This document shows, in pieces, positions 24,401 to 36,373 of a stretch of DNA of 64,000 bases. Source of the stretch: Ascidia mentula (lineage: Eukaryota > Chordata > Ascidiacea > Phlebobranchia > Ascidiidae); contig OX387205.1 of NCBI GenBank assembly GCA_947561715.1, positions 8,871,001 through 8,935,000 of the forward strand. The letters are read 5' to 3'. The notes below the pieces were generated by a model. It saw only the letters and a list, made by a program, of their open reading frames with translations, made no database searches and was not told the origin of the DNA. Position 1 is the first letter of the stretch; each line of letters starts with the position of its first letter. A program made the translations under genes and the position numbers.

Positions 24401-27400
24401 CCCTAGTAAGTTCTTGCATTGATTACAAAAAACCAACAAACTGACTTTTTTAACAGCAAAGTATTAAGTTGTTTGGGACCTTTTGTGATTCACGTTTTAT
24501 TCTTTGTTTACTGCTTCCAGGGTTTAATCGTAAATTTAGGGTTTTTTTTTCTATTGAAATTTTATTTGCCCAAATAAGAAAAAGTTTTGAAATAGAATAA
24601 TGTGCCTGGCTTCATTTTCAACGAGGTTGTTTAAATTTTTGTAGGCTCAGACTATTTCCCTATTTTAATTACGGAAGCTCGACAGCAAAGTTCGGAACTA
24701 CGTTCGTTGCAGGAAAAAGTCGACAAGGTTGTCAAAAACATCCGCTTTTTACTATGTGAACTACTAATTACTTACTGTTTTAGGAAATGTATTTGCCCTT
24801 CCGTTGTTATATAGATTGTTAACGTAATCATTGCTTCCTGGGTAAATAAAAATGTTAACTGCTGTGAAAATTTCGCATTATGGGACATGTAAAAGTGTTG
24901 TGTCGAAAGACAATAGAAATCACCTTTCTAAGAACTAATTGTTTCAAAAAAATTTGGCTAAAAAAATGTCCGGCTCCTTCCTTTATCTGGACATGTCGAA
25001 ATTCCACTGAAAAAAAACTCATTAGTTGCAGTTTTGTTTTCAAACGCGTGTTTCGTAGGTTTCAGGTCTTGTCGAAGACGTGAAAAAAAACACAACTTTG
25101 GAAACTCAGCAACCTCAGCTCGGCTCATCGCAGGCAGTCGACCCCAAGCAGATAATGCACAGTGTGCAGCGGATTTTACAGGTAAGCACTTGAAATTAAG
25201 CATTGTGATGTCGTTGCTTCTTTGGGAGTTTAAGGCAACATTTAACTGAACAAAGGTGCTTTCTGTTGTATGTTATGAAAAACAAAATAAATTAAAATAA
25301 ACAAACAAAACAAACCGTGGTCGATTGCTGTATGCACAGAGTTTGCAAAACTAAGTCAAACGCGCCAAAATTTCTGCGAATTAGTGACGCCGGTAAGTTT
25401 CGTTAAACGTGACTTGCATCGCATAGCAGATGTCATTATTGCCGCTAGTGTTATTTTACCAGGAAATGTTTGTGTGGTTTTGTTATTGTTTTAACATATA
25501 TCTCGTGTTTGGCGCCATCCCTGCTACCGTTACTCAATCCGATGTTTTTCAATTATTTTCTCCAATCGCAGGAAAACGATCGTTTGAAAGAACAAGTATT
25601 GGAGAAGAACAAGCAGATTGAGACCCAAAACGACAAGATCAGTGAACTTTTGCAGCAAAATCAAAAGTAAGTTCATTATTCGATGAAAAATGCATCGACA
25701 ACGGGAAAATGCCAAATGCAAAAAATGGTTAATTATGACATTTTTGTGGCATTGTCCGTTGTCGTCTATTGTTGTGACTGCAAACAATAACCGGACATGA
25801 TTAATTAAGTTAAGAGTGGTCGTTCAAATCTAATGTTGTATTAGGTAAGTTAGGGACTAAGCGTTTACCCTTTAGCAATAATGCGCAATTATTTTTACTG
25901 TTTAAAGACCTTGGCATTAAAACACACTGCTATGTATAGTCAGTAGGCTACGTTCTTATAAGATTTCATCTATTCGCCGACATTTAAAACAGAAACAATA
26001 TATAAGCAATGTGGAGCCAATAATATGAATAGTGTATAAGCTGCAGACAGATGGCCACTGTTTCGACCTAAAAGGTCTCATCAGTGCAGCTGGTGTGACT
26101 ATAAGACGACTTTGCTGACCAAACGGCCAGAAACAATATATGTTGATTGTTAAACTTAAGATGGTTACGTTTCAGACACGTGGAAAAGAGCAATCTTATA
26201 CTGGAACAGAGAAACGACACGTTTAAAGAGTCATTTGAACAAAGTCAAGCTCGTTCTCTGCAACTCGAACAGGACAAGGTCCAGCTGACCGAAAAACTCA
26301 GGTACAACCCACAAGTGCTTTTGATTCGGCGCGTAATTATTCGAAATAATTGCAGCGTTGTTTTGTGTTTGCCGAATAGGCTAAGCGCACCGGCCAGTTG
26401 TGACTGATGCTCATTAAACGGCATCGCGATATTTGTCTCGCGCGCGCCCCCTAACGGATGTTGTTTTTAAATTTCAATACGCCAGGTATACCACGTCTGA
26501 CAAGCGTGAACACAACAAATTTTTACATAAGCGACAATAACTTCCTCCTAAAACTTTAAAAAAAATATTCTAACGGACTAAGTGCAGAAACTGACCATAC
26601 GATTTAGGCCAGTGGTTCTCAAACTGTGGTACGCGTACCACTAGTGGTACGCGAGAGCTTTTCAAGTGGTACGCGATTTAGTCTACTCTATTCAATTTGC
26701 CGCACTTTGCAGAAGCCAAAACCGCTGCAAATACATGATGTCGGTTTTCTTTATTGTGCATTTGTGACGCAATGGTATCAACGTGAAATTGTTGCACTGT
26801 TAAAGTAATTCTGACATCGTGTATTCAACTGTGCAACAATTTCATGTTGATACTATTGCGTCACAAATGCAACAATAAAGAAATCCAAGCAACTGGTGAT
26901 ATTGGCTAAATTGTTATTCATTGGTGTTATGTCATAACAGTTATGGTATAGTAATACGATGGTACGCAGTGTATTAAAAAACAAATGAGCGGTACGTGAT
27001 TGGAAAAAGTTTGAGAAACACTGATTTAGGCGGAATTAATGTTAATTTTTGATCATAAAATATTGCACTGACGCAGATCCTATGCCACTCTTGAGTATTT
27101 CCTCTTAAAAAAATTTCACGTTTTTTGTCAGTGATTCCACTTCACGTGTTTCGGAGCTGACCCTTGAACTGAGCAACGCCAAACAACGAGAGGGAGAACT
27201 GAAGCAAAAGTTTAAGGATATTTACATGCAAGAGAAGGAGAGGGCCAACGAAGCAGAGGATAAGGTCAAAGGTGGGCAACTTTAGTCTGCTGCCTTGGAT
27301 TGTTTTTTTTCGTTGTGAATAGTTGCAACCAATATGTTTATGCATGATACAATTCGATGACAAAATAGCAACAACTTTTATATAAAAAAATTTTATGTTA

Positions 27401-30400
27401 TTTTGGGATTACAAAACATATGGAGTATTTTTGTGTGTTAAAAAAAAATTTTTTTGTGCATAAAATTTACTGGCATAAATAAAAACAAATCGGCACGTGT
27501 ACTTGTACAAGTTGATAGCATTGTATTTTTGACTTCTTTGGTAGCACTTACCTCTGTTTTATTTTAACTGTATTTTTCTTAGATTTGGAGGGAGCTCTGT
27601 CGTTCGCGAAACAAAACGATGAATCGCGAGGTAAGAACGAAGAACAACTTGCCTCAAGAATTCAAGAAATGAGGGAAAAAATGCAGGAGGTAGTGGCTGA
27701 GAAAAACACGAACATCGAGGTGGGCATTCGGTTTATTTACCACAAAATCACCAGTGGTTTTTGTAACGCGTTAGTAGCATTGTTGGTATTTCGGCGTGTG
27801 ACCGATTCTATGTTGATTCTGCATGAATTTATGCATCAAATTGATTCCGATTCTTAAGTTTAGACTCGTACTCTTGTTTTTTAAAGCCATCGAGGCCATA
27901 GAAAAATAGGCTGTTTTGCAGTATAGTCATAGCACTTTCTGTACAGGAGAGCTGCAGACAGAGTGTGTATACACACACACTGTTTCAACCTGTAAGGTCT
28001 CATCAGTGCAGCTGTTGAAGTGGCACTGCTAGCTTTTACACTATCAGGCACACTGGATTCCACTTTGTGGTACCTTTCGGTCTACGTCGATCAGTTGGGT
28101 ACTCCATGCTGAGTACCAAACAACAGAGACGAACCACTTTCGGTACGGTCGTAACAAGTTTATGATACATTTAACACAAAATGCAGAAAAGTGACATGTT
28201 TTGTCCTTCGAAATCGACGACCTCTTAGCTCCAATTCGCAACAGGGTTGTTTCCTTATGTGTAGATAATTCAACCATAAAAAAAATATCCGTACATCATC
28301 GGGGTTTTAGCAGACCATTAAACTCACATATCAATCTTCACATCATAGGAACTGGCTGATAAGCTCAAGAAACGAGAAGCCGAAAATGCGGAAATGCGAA
28401 TCAAAATGGAGGCAGCTGTCCGCCAACTTCAAGCCAAGATTGATGATATGGGAAACACATCGGACACTGCAGCAAGCAACACGGTGTTGCTGGAGAAGAA
28501 GGTATATTGCTGTTGCCATATGATGTAATTTTGACGTCACAACCAAGTGAAGGTGTTGTCAATGTGGTTTGGACTAACATATTGTCCAATTTGATGCAAT
28601 GATTTGCGTTTTGCTATGAAAACTTGTGCTGTTTTACTAATGAAGACATAGGTCTCTGTCGAAAAGTTAATTGAACACGATGAAAACCTTGTCTGAGTTG
28701 AAATATAGTATATTTGACTGTTGTTGTTGTTTTTGTTTTCTTAAGATTTCTGAAATGAAAGAAGAAATTTCACTTCTCAAAACTGAAAACGCCGAGTTTT
28801 CTGAGAGTCAAGAAGTCCTGGAAGGCAAATTGGAAATCTCTGTTCAAAGGGTAGGTTTCATAATCAATATCCATATTTTTATACATTTCTAAATTCATAA
28901 GAAAATCAATAATCAGTCTCCAATTCTCCTTAAAAAATGTTATTTTTGAACGCTGTCGCTTCCTGTATAATCGATGGCACCAATGTTGCGGTTTCTTTAA
29001 AAGCAAATTTACAATTTGGATTTCTGAATCGTGGTTAAAAGGTTTCGTTTTGTGACATGAATACATGGTGACTGGTATTAAATTTCCTTATTTTCTTATG
29101 TGGTTGTTATCATGGTTTTTGTGTATCTCCACAGTTTGGGCAACTTCGCAGTGTGTACGAAGAACAACGCGAAAAACTATCGGAAGCAAATGAAGAGTTG
29201 GAGGAAGCCAACTTGTACAAGGAACGGGTAAAGTTCTTTAATCTGTGTAGAGTCTGTGCAACAAACCTTTAAGATATGCTTCCAGAACAACGTAAATTCT
29301 GCGCCTATATGTATAGTGCATGTGTGCTTGTGCTAACCCGTGGATACCACATTCGTCTTCGCTGCGTCAAGTTTTTAACATTGCTAAAATACATTTGTGC
29401 TTGTGTACAAAACATACAGTTAGTTTTGATAAATTGTCTTGATAAAAATGACGTCCAAGAGGACTTACTCAATAGCAACAACCATATTAAAACAAATTAC
29501 ACTGAAGTCTTTTTGTGGACTGGACTTCCATTCTTATTGTAGAGTCTCTGAGAGGCGTATATGCGTTACTAATATCGTTAAAATTAGTGCGATTACTCAT
29601 ACAATCATGTCTGTATAAATTAGTATGACAGCAGATTATGACCTTTATGTCAACAGATAAACAAAATCGTATATTTTGAGTACCGTGCTTATTAATGATT
29701 GAACCACTTCATGTATTTTGCAACCTTTACCCGCAATTGAACTTCTTCCTGTTTTTATCGGTACGAATAGTACGAAAGACTCCGTGCCCAGGCGACGACC
29801 ATGAAGGAAAGATACGACGAGAAGATTAACGAACTACAGTCGGAGATCGAGGATCGTGGGAAAGAAACTTCCCCCTCACCTGCAACTTCCGCATCGTCGA
29901 CCAATCACGAACAACTAATAGCGGAGGTTGGTTAAAACATGAAGGCGCAAATAACATGACTGTATAAAGTCCGTTAAAGCGACGAACCAGATATCCTTCA
30001 TTTACTGTCTTTGAAGTAAAAGCATAATGATTTAATTTGGTTTGTGACGTTTCTGCGATTGTGACACAATTACACATAAGGTTGAAATGGTCAGGGCCAG
30101 TTGCAACAGAATGGGGGGATGATTCCCAGACTTAAATAACAAGATTAAGTTTGGTTTAACGTTTTAGATGAAGCATAGTTTTTGTAGTAGCATGTAACCA
30201 AGACAAAGTGCACTTTTTTAAATTTGGGCTTTCTCCCTCATCCACTGAAACAATTAATGACATATTTATTAAAGCCTCTCAGATATGTGAGATAGATGTT
30301 TACTTCTTCCTGTGACCTTGTATTTTGCTATTGATCAACAGGTAAAGAAGATAATGAATGTGATTTTCCAACGAGTCAAGGCGAGCGTTTCTGCCGACGA

Positions 30401-32764
30401 AGAATACGAAGGGTCGGAAGTCTTGAACCTCATGTTGCAAATTATTAAGGTATGACTGTAATAATGTTGACCAGTTTTCAGGTCTACTTGCTTTGGCCAT
30501 ACCGCGAATAAATTGTCTGTAAACGTGTTTATTTTGTCTTTTTTTATGCTGTTTCGTTTTAATCATGTTTTGTGAGGTTGTCTTAACGAGTACTATCTGT
30601 TTTGGAATTGTGCAACGAGTGAATAGTTCCTGTTTCGTTAATTTGGCTTCAATCATTCTTTAACCACACCGAATCCACGCTGGTGTAACATATGGGTGCT
30701 TTCTTTGCTATTTTTGATAATCTTTGTTTGTTTTGTGCCACTTTTCTACAGAAAACGACGCTTGAATTAATGAAGCCACAAAGTGAAAAACAACCGGCAG
30801 AGGAGGTAGAGAGCGAAGAAGATCCTTCCGAGGGCGAGGATGTACCGGAAGTGACGTCGATTCCAGAGGACGAAAAGCAACCACCTGTCGACCAAACTCT
30901 CCACACCACCTCTGAATCGGAACCAAATGAAGTCACACCGGAGTCGGAGTCACAAAATACGAATTTTTCCAATAACATGGAGGAAATTGCCGTGACCAAC
31001 AAAGCGGAACCAGATAGTTTGAATGAAACCAGTCAAGTGGAACCGTTAGCGCCAAATGTGTCCGATCATGTGGAACCGGATGTGAACAAAGAAATAATCA
31101 AAAACCAAGAAGAAAACAAAAGTGAAAAGGAAAATGAAGAAAGCATTCCTCCTGAAGAAGAGGAAGTTGTGGTTCCTGATGATGTGAATGAGGTGGAAGA
31201 AGTTGATGATAGTGATGCATTGGAGATTGTGAAGACTGATAAAATTATCAAGGAATCACAGGAAAACGGTATGAATATTGTTAAAAACTTTTGTATTTTT
31301 TGATGAATCGTTCGCCTTTTATGCCTTGCAATGTTTAACATAATAAAATACTGCGTTGTTTTATATTTTTGCGATATTGACGATATTTACAATATAGTAG
31401 GCAAATAATTTATATAGATATATATGTATATCTTACGATTGTATACAGAGACCAAACAGAATTGCACATATGCACACAAAGCTCTAGCTGTTGGCAACAG
31501 GACCAGTCTGGCTGTTGTTTGGAATATATATTTCGCCCTGTGGGCATCTTCAGTTCATTAGTTACAGTAAACAGCATTAAAATAAGTTAAAAAGCGCTTT
31601 ATTCAAATAGACCCTAGTCTATGGTCTAGATCTCAATTTTTCAATATTTAAAGTCATTTAGAACTGCACATATTTACGTTTCTGAACACTTTGCGTAGCA
31701 ATGCCAGAAGAAGCTCCAAACGCCGCTATTCCAGTTGTTGAAGAGAATCCCACTTCGGAAGAACAAATAGAAGATGACGTAATAACCCAAGAAAACAATG
31801 GAATCGCTGCAACCACGGAAGATAAAACCGAAGCAAAAGAAGATGAGCCTATCTCTTGTGAGAATGGTGAAAAACATACAACTAAGGACCCACTGACGTC
31901 AGAAGATGATCACCAGGAAGTCGAGTCTCGTGGTAAGTTTGAATGAATTGGAATTTCCTTTCGGGAAACAATCAGGAAGTTTGGGAACTGATGTAACTGC
32001 CGATCATTTTCAAACAAAATTTATTGGAAATTTTTGTTTGTGTATATAACTGCCCTCGACAACAGACGATGGTTTAACAGAAAATCTGGTAAGTTGAGGT
32101 GTTAAGGTGAATGCCATTATAATTCTTGACTCTTTTATTATTATGATAGACACCTCAATAGGTTTGTCGATACATTTGTACAATAGTTACAAGCACCAAC
32201 TATCTGCAAATACTTAATTTAAGAAACGGCAAATGATGGATTAGTAAATGTATACATGCAGCAAATTAGCATGCAAGTTATTGCGTTGTCATTCGTCGTG
32301 GTACGTTTTCTTTGCGGAGCGCAATCCGCCGGCACTTACAAGCGTACAGCACTCAAATGCTGTAGAATAGTTTTCCAATAGTTTTTCTCTTTGCTTACAG
32401 AAACGAAATCTGCCGATACTTTACCTGTGAAAGAGAAGCCTGTCACCGAGTTGCCGGATGCTGAAGTGAAAAAGGAAGAAAAGTAATATATCTTCGTATA
32501 ACTAGCGTGCTCTTTTACCTGTGGTTTTCATATGTTTACTTTTGTTTTCATTTCTTTTTTTCCCTTTATTTTATTTTCAGTCAACCTTCGATGAACCAAA
32601 TGATTGCCGACACTATTTTTAACCAAATCCGGGTCGGCAGGGAACAAGATGACGACGCCCATCACTCCCTCTCGCGTTCGTCTTCTATAGTGGAAGATCG
32701 ACAACCACCCCCGCTCTTTGATGACGACGAAGAGGACGACGACGATTTGGATTGGCTGAAATAA
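15419..32764 (+). CDS. FKBP15: FKBP15 (WAFL) homologue: WH1-like and FKBP domains, long coiled coil, acidic tail
   Basis: About 29 exons give roughly 1,300 aa. In order: the start MNHLALGGTGAEDGGDFLSG and SLFGLNAQ; a WH1/EVH1-like domain (16050-16797; NNYASFTDDQQQTWSILF); an FKBP domain (16906-17446; VGDSLEVKYTGWLL, VVFDSN, KGWESGMLGMQKSGKR, PPQLAYGSKQVG, LVFEVDLL); LVSRMAKMGHAMIPV (22708-22755); a Gln/Pro/Met-rich linker (22790-24410); ITEARQQSSELRSL; a coiled coil (25059-29926, including EKNKQIETQNDKISELLQQN); VKKIMNVIFQRVKAS (30342), typical of the family; an acidic low-complexity segment (30752-32483); and the end PPLFDDDEEDDDDLDWLK, matching the human terminus. In vertebrates it associates with early endosomes and actin. 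One intron holds a separate VOC gene, and others hold two ribozymes and a MITE. AATAAA lies at 32829. Confidence 0.95.
18821..18850. repeat. ATT-rich simple repeat
   Basis: A short imperfect (ATT)n run lies within the large FKBP15 intron, upstream of the nested VOC gene. Confidence 0.8.
19979..21131 (+). CDS. VOC/glyoxalase-fold protein nested in an FKBP15 intron
   Basis: There are three exons, 19979-20043, 20118-20252 and 20930-21131, with matching phases (both junctions split an Arg codon), giving 133 aa. The protein starts MDNEDNVGSLDHVTVVATSV, then FYRSVLGFKRT, MHIVEPAENSLR, HFAFRVRDMSTVIAALE, and ends QLFFHDPNGNMIELFMD. This is one vicinal-oxygen-chelate domain made of two beta-alpha-beta3 halves. 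Expected metal-ligand positions are filled by His in LDHV, Glu in IVEP, His in PHFAF and Glu in MIEL. It resembles single-domain glyoxalase-I-like proteins of plants and bacteria (from memory) more than classical animal GLO1. The substrate cannot be told. It sits between the FKBP15 exons ending near 18339 and starting near 22360, on the same strand, with its own start and stop. Confidence 0.88.
23736..23790. mobile_element. Possible hAT-type element end fragment
   Basis: The sequence CAGTGCTTCTCAAACTATGG resembles the terminal inverted repeats of zbed/hAT-type elements, including the clearer one at 26610. No matching right end or target duplication was found, so only a fragment can be claimed. 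Confidence 0.35.
26039..26091 (-). ncRNA. Type I hammerhead ribozyme, copy 1
   Basis: Read on the minus strand, this 53-nt segment forms a canonical three-way hammerhead. Stem I is AGCUGCA paired with UGCAGCU (7 bp). Then come the conserved CUGAUGA; stem II of GACCU/AGGUC with loop UUU; the conserved GAAA; stem III of ACAG/CUGU with loop UGGCCAU; and the cleavage triplet GUC just before the 3' strand of stem I. Every core position is intact. It lies in an FKBP15 intron in antisense orientation. Such short-stem type I hammerheads are known from Penelope-like elements and small retrozyme-type repeats in animals. I see no flanking open frame. Confidence 0.88.
26610..27023. mobile_element. hAT-type MITE with 8-bp target duplication
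   Basis: The element starts CAGTGGTTCTCAAACTG and ends AGTTTGAGAAACACTG, forming imperfect terminal inverted repeats. It is flanked by an exact 8-bp duplication, ATTTAGGC (26602-26609 and 27024-27031), diagnostic of hAT-superfamily insertion. Subterminal GGTACGCG-like motifs occur at both ends. The centre (about 26745-26880) is a long imperfect palindrome around CAACAATTTCATGTTGATAC. It is 414 bp with no transposase, hence non-autonomous, in an FKBP15 intron. The intact target duplication suggests moderate youth. Confidence 0.9.
27950..28013 (-). ncRNA. Type I hammerhead ribozyme, copy 2
   Basis: On the minus strand this 64-nt segment has the same stem I (AGCUGCA/UGCAGCU), CUGAUGAG, stem II ACCU/AGGU with loop UAC, GAAA, and GUC before the 3' strand of stem I, as in copy 1. 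The pair closing stem II next to the core is G-U instead of G-C. Stem III is longer: ACAG/CUGU is continued by a GU/AC-rich arm (UGUGU with ACACA) in place of the 7-nt loop. It is in another FKBP15 intron, also antisense. The conserved core with a changed stem III marks it as a diverged family member, not a local duplicate. Confidence 0.8.
31530..31556 (-). other. Degenerate hammerhead-like hairpin
   Basis: The minus strand reads CUGAAGA, one extra U, a GCCC/GGGC hairpin with loop ACA, then GAAA. CUGANGA and GAAA fit the hammerhead core, but the extra base before stem II and the lack of a convincing stem I or cleavage site argue against activity. It lies in an FKBP15 intron. Confidence 0.3.
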
Positions 32765-35700
32765 TTAGCCTCTGAGCAGTCCGTCCTGTATTGTATTGCG
32801 AGATTTTACGTCTTCATATGTTTTCGTGAATAAACAGTGTTAAGTGCGATCATTAATTTCTTCGATTTCGTGTAGCTTGGTGTTTTGGCATACAAAGCAT
32901 TGTCTGGTTGTAATTTTTGCGAATGAAGCGTGTTCGCCCACGAATGGACACAATAGTATTTGTTTTTTGATTTGTTTTGCGTTGACACACTTCGCCTGAG
33001 ATTTAGGTTATGATTAGGTGCTGCATGCATTGTTGTGACTTTAAAACTTCTCAGTGCAATTCGGTTGGCAGTTTCGACTCTAACTTATTAACGATTAACA
33101 CCACTTACTCTTTCCTAATCAGCGTTCTTCGTGTTTTTACAGCCTTATGTATTGTATTGCCTTCCACATTACAACTTGTCAGCAACTTCGAATTGCAAGA
33201 GGTAGTTTGCGATGGCACACGACGTAACGCGCCTGTTCACTGTTTTGATTATGCTAATATTAAGGGCATTGTACTGTGTACTTTTTCCATACCGCCTTTT
33301 GAACTACTGTTATTTGATAAAAAAAAACGTGTTTACAAAATCTCTACCCAAACAGTGCCACGATTTGTGTGATTTCTATGTACAACCTCTGTACTTCATA
33401 TATTCCTATCGCATCGTCACCGCCTCCACATAGGTTTCATTGATTTTCCCGGGCTGCTGATAAAACTCCTGTTTTCCATACGCGCGTACACCCACTCGCC
33501 GTCGATTATGTGTGCAATAATAAAGTGATTGCCTCGTATCTCTAGTGGTATGATCTCAGCAGGTCAAACAAGGAAACGTTTGAGTGTGTGAGGGTAGAGA
33601 TGCTGAAGCCAGACTAAGATTTTAATATGGATAACATACAGATATTTAGGAATTAAGTAGATGTGCTAGTTTTTTCTGTGTATCTTTCAGAAGCTTTGAT
33701 GCTGTCTTACAGTTAGTTAACTCGTTTGTTAAAATCGTTGACCCGAAATTCTTCAGTGTCAATTCACTTCGTGGCTTCCTTGGTTGTATTGTACTTTGAA
33801 CTATTTTCGGTGGTTAGCTGTGGGAAGCGACGCCGTTGTTTCATAATCTATAGAGAGCGAAAGCAACGTTCAGAAATCGTTCAATGACTCCAACTTCTGG
33901 ATTCCGCCGTTACCCGGAAGAAATTGCTACTTTTAGAATAACGATCCATTAAAAATAATTGCGCTGCTTCATGCCCCAGCAAATGAGAAAGTTAATTTTA
34001 TTTAAACGCAAGCAGTGACATATCAGGTCAGCAATCCATCATGCTGTAGTACTTAGTGCGTTCATAGCACCAACAGGGTTCATACATGATCTAAACCCTT
34101 TGACAAAGAGTAATGCTTTTCATCATTCATCATAGAATACGTCACTTTCGCTTGGTTGGGCCACGGAATTACTGGTGTGCCTTGGTAATCAGAAAGCCCT
34201 TGTTTACCTGTGTTTTGTTCGATTATTTGTTTAGCACCGCAGGACCACGTCAACGGTGCTGCCGGATAGCACCGACTGTGACGTAATAAGTATATTTTTT
34301 CTGCTGTTTTTACGCAAATCTGAACGGATATTCCAGGGCTGAGTTGACGCGACATCACAAACTGTCAGGCGCGTCATAATGCGAACAGAATGACGTGAGT
34401 AAACGATTGCTTGTCGGCAGTTGATAGTTTCCTTATGACGTCACAAGGTTCCTTTTATTTATCGCTTCATTTAAGACCAGTCTGTTCGACTAAAAAATGT
34501 GGACATTTAAATTTAAGACAAGTAAATCAACGATCTTTTTGATGATCTTTCTTATTGAGTGGTAGAATTTTCAAAGTAGTTTATTTTCTTTAACAAAACA
34601 AACCTCTTGCATTTACTAAGAAGACAAGTTTGAAAATGTTTAAACATGGACGCTTTAAATTTTCCTAAAGCGCTCGCTATATTAAAATCTGAAAAAGTTT
34701 TTGTTAGCTACTGCGGAAGTAGTGGCAGTTTCAGCAACCCCGAAATATTTGCTTGGTAGTTGCACTGACAGCAAGCTCTCGTGAATGCCTTATGTATATA
34801 GAATGGTTTAAATGCGTGTCACATCAAATCAAAAACGACTCTGCAGGACTTCCTACAAAGGCACAGGTGGCCAACCAGTAGTCTTGCACAGACAGGGTTA
34901 GTCATTGCTGGCACGTCGGATAGGAGAGTGTAACTTTGCGAAATTGGTGACGAATTATCTGTGATTCACCACCTTTCGTGTGTTACGTATATAAAGTGAG
35001 TGGCAGACCTGTGGTGCAAGCCCAATAGAGTAACATGGTGCAGAAACTTTTGTAAATTGCATATGCCGCCAGCGTGAAAGTGTTTGATTGATTTTGTTGA
35101 AAGGTTAATCACCCCAAGCAAATTAGCCGTGAAAAAGGTAATTTGTATAAAACCTCAGTGCAGCGGCATAAACAAATGATGGTACAACTGGTTTTCGCGG
35201 TTCTTTGGCAGTTACCCATTGCATTGTGCACAACATGGCGTGCTTGGGTCAGCTAGAGTTTGAGAATATCACTGCCAAGTCATAACGATCAAAAATAGCT
35301 TGAATCACTTCCAATTGTATTGTGCCCTGTATAAGACCTTATAGTTTTAGTGCGGTGATGCTTACGATCAGCACGAGTAGTGAATGATATAGATTTAACT
35401 GCAGCAGTTAGTTTATACATCGTTTGAACCAATATTTATCACGTGCGCAAATGCAAACAGACGTATATAGTGCAAATGCGGAGCAGGATTCGTAGACATC
35501 TTTAACTGAAGTAAACACTTGGCAGAAAATTTATTCCCATGAAATTTGAATTAGTATTTAAATCGGTATAGGTGCAGACAGCACCTTACATGTGTATTTA
35601 CCAAACGAACGACTTTAGTTTTTGCCAAACGACCCTTTGGTATATAATACTACATGTAATTGAACCTGCACGTAATTGAAGTACAATGCGTCGTTGCGAC

Positions 35701-36373
35701 GTTTTTCCCAGTAAAAGATGAACAACGTCTTGAGCATAGAACGGAATCAGTTGTGCAAATTACGTAATGTATGATTTATTTACGCTTGTTGTGAGGTATT
35801 TCTTCGAGGTTTAAAGAATGAGAAACAAACGGAGCAATTGCACTTAAACCTAAAAACATAAAATAGGTACATTGATGATTATTTTACTGATAAATCGGTA
35901 TTATAGCTCTTTTGCTTCTATAAAAAAGATACTATTACGTTATGGAAGCTGCCAGACATATCAATAATTCAACTACAGTCCCTTTTGCGAAAACAGAAAT
36001 CACCTTTACGTTTTGTAAAATAACCTTTGGTAATATATTCAAACGATTCAAATTGTTTTTCTCTTGCGTAATCCGTGAACACATGAGCATACATTTACTC
36101 GATTGCTAGGGTGGTGTCCCCCAACTTTCACACGTCTCAGGAAGTGTTTCTGCATGCAAATTTATGTGACGGAAACTGTGACGTCAGCACAAGTTTTGTG
36201 CCGCAACGTATAAGAAGACATAGGCCTTCGTTTAAACCATATCACGCAAAACTGTACATATGAAACCGTAGGATATTAGGAGTTAGTGGTTTTCTATGAT
36301 TAAAAACAATTCTTTGTACACGTGACGATTATCCTTTTTTGGGTAAAGATTTAGAATAACCGCAGCAAGTAAA
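32765..36373. other. Intergenic, about 3.6 kb, no gene seen
   Basis: This holds the FKBP15 3' untranslated region (AATAAA at 32829; a second AATAAA near 33516). The rest is AT-rich sequence with short frames that have no splice-supported partners. A TATATAAAG at about 34988 could be a core promoter, but nothing coding follows closely. The 5' exons of the downstream receptor, if it has more, should be sought here. Confidence 0.5.
32829..32834 (+). terminator. FKBP15 polyadenylation signal
   Basis: AATAAA lies 65 bases after the FKBP15 stop codon. Confidence 0.7.

Noticed and set aside
30649-31341. Ser-rich minus-strand frames opposite FKBP15
   Set aside because: They mirror the Glu/Ser-rich FKBP15 exon at 30752-31269, which matches the family and has good splice sites.
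33531-33605. tRNA-like start with a TCTAGTGGTATGATC stretch resembling a tRNA-Gly A box
   Set aside because: No matching acceptor stem, anticodon arm or B box follows; at most a decayed tRNA-derived fragment.
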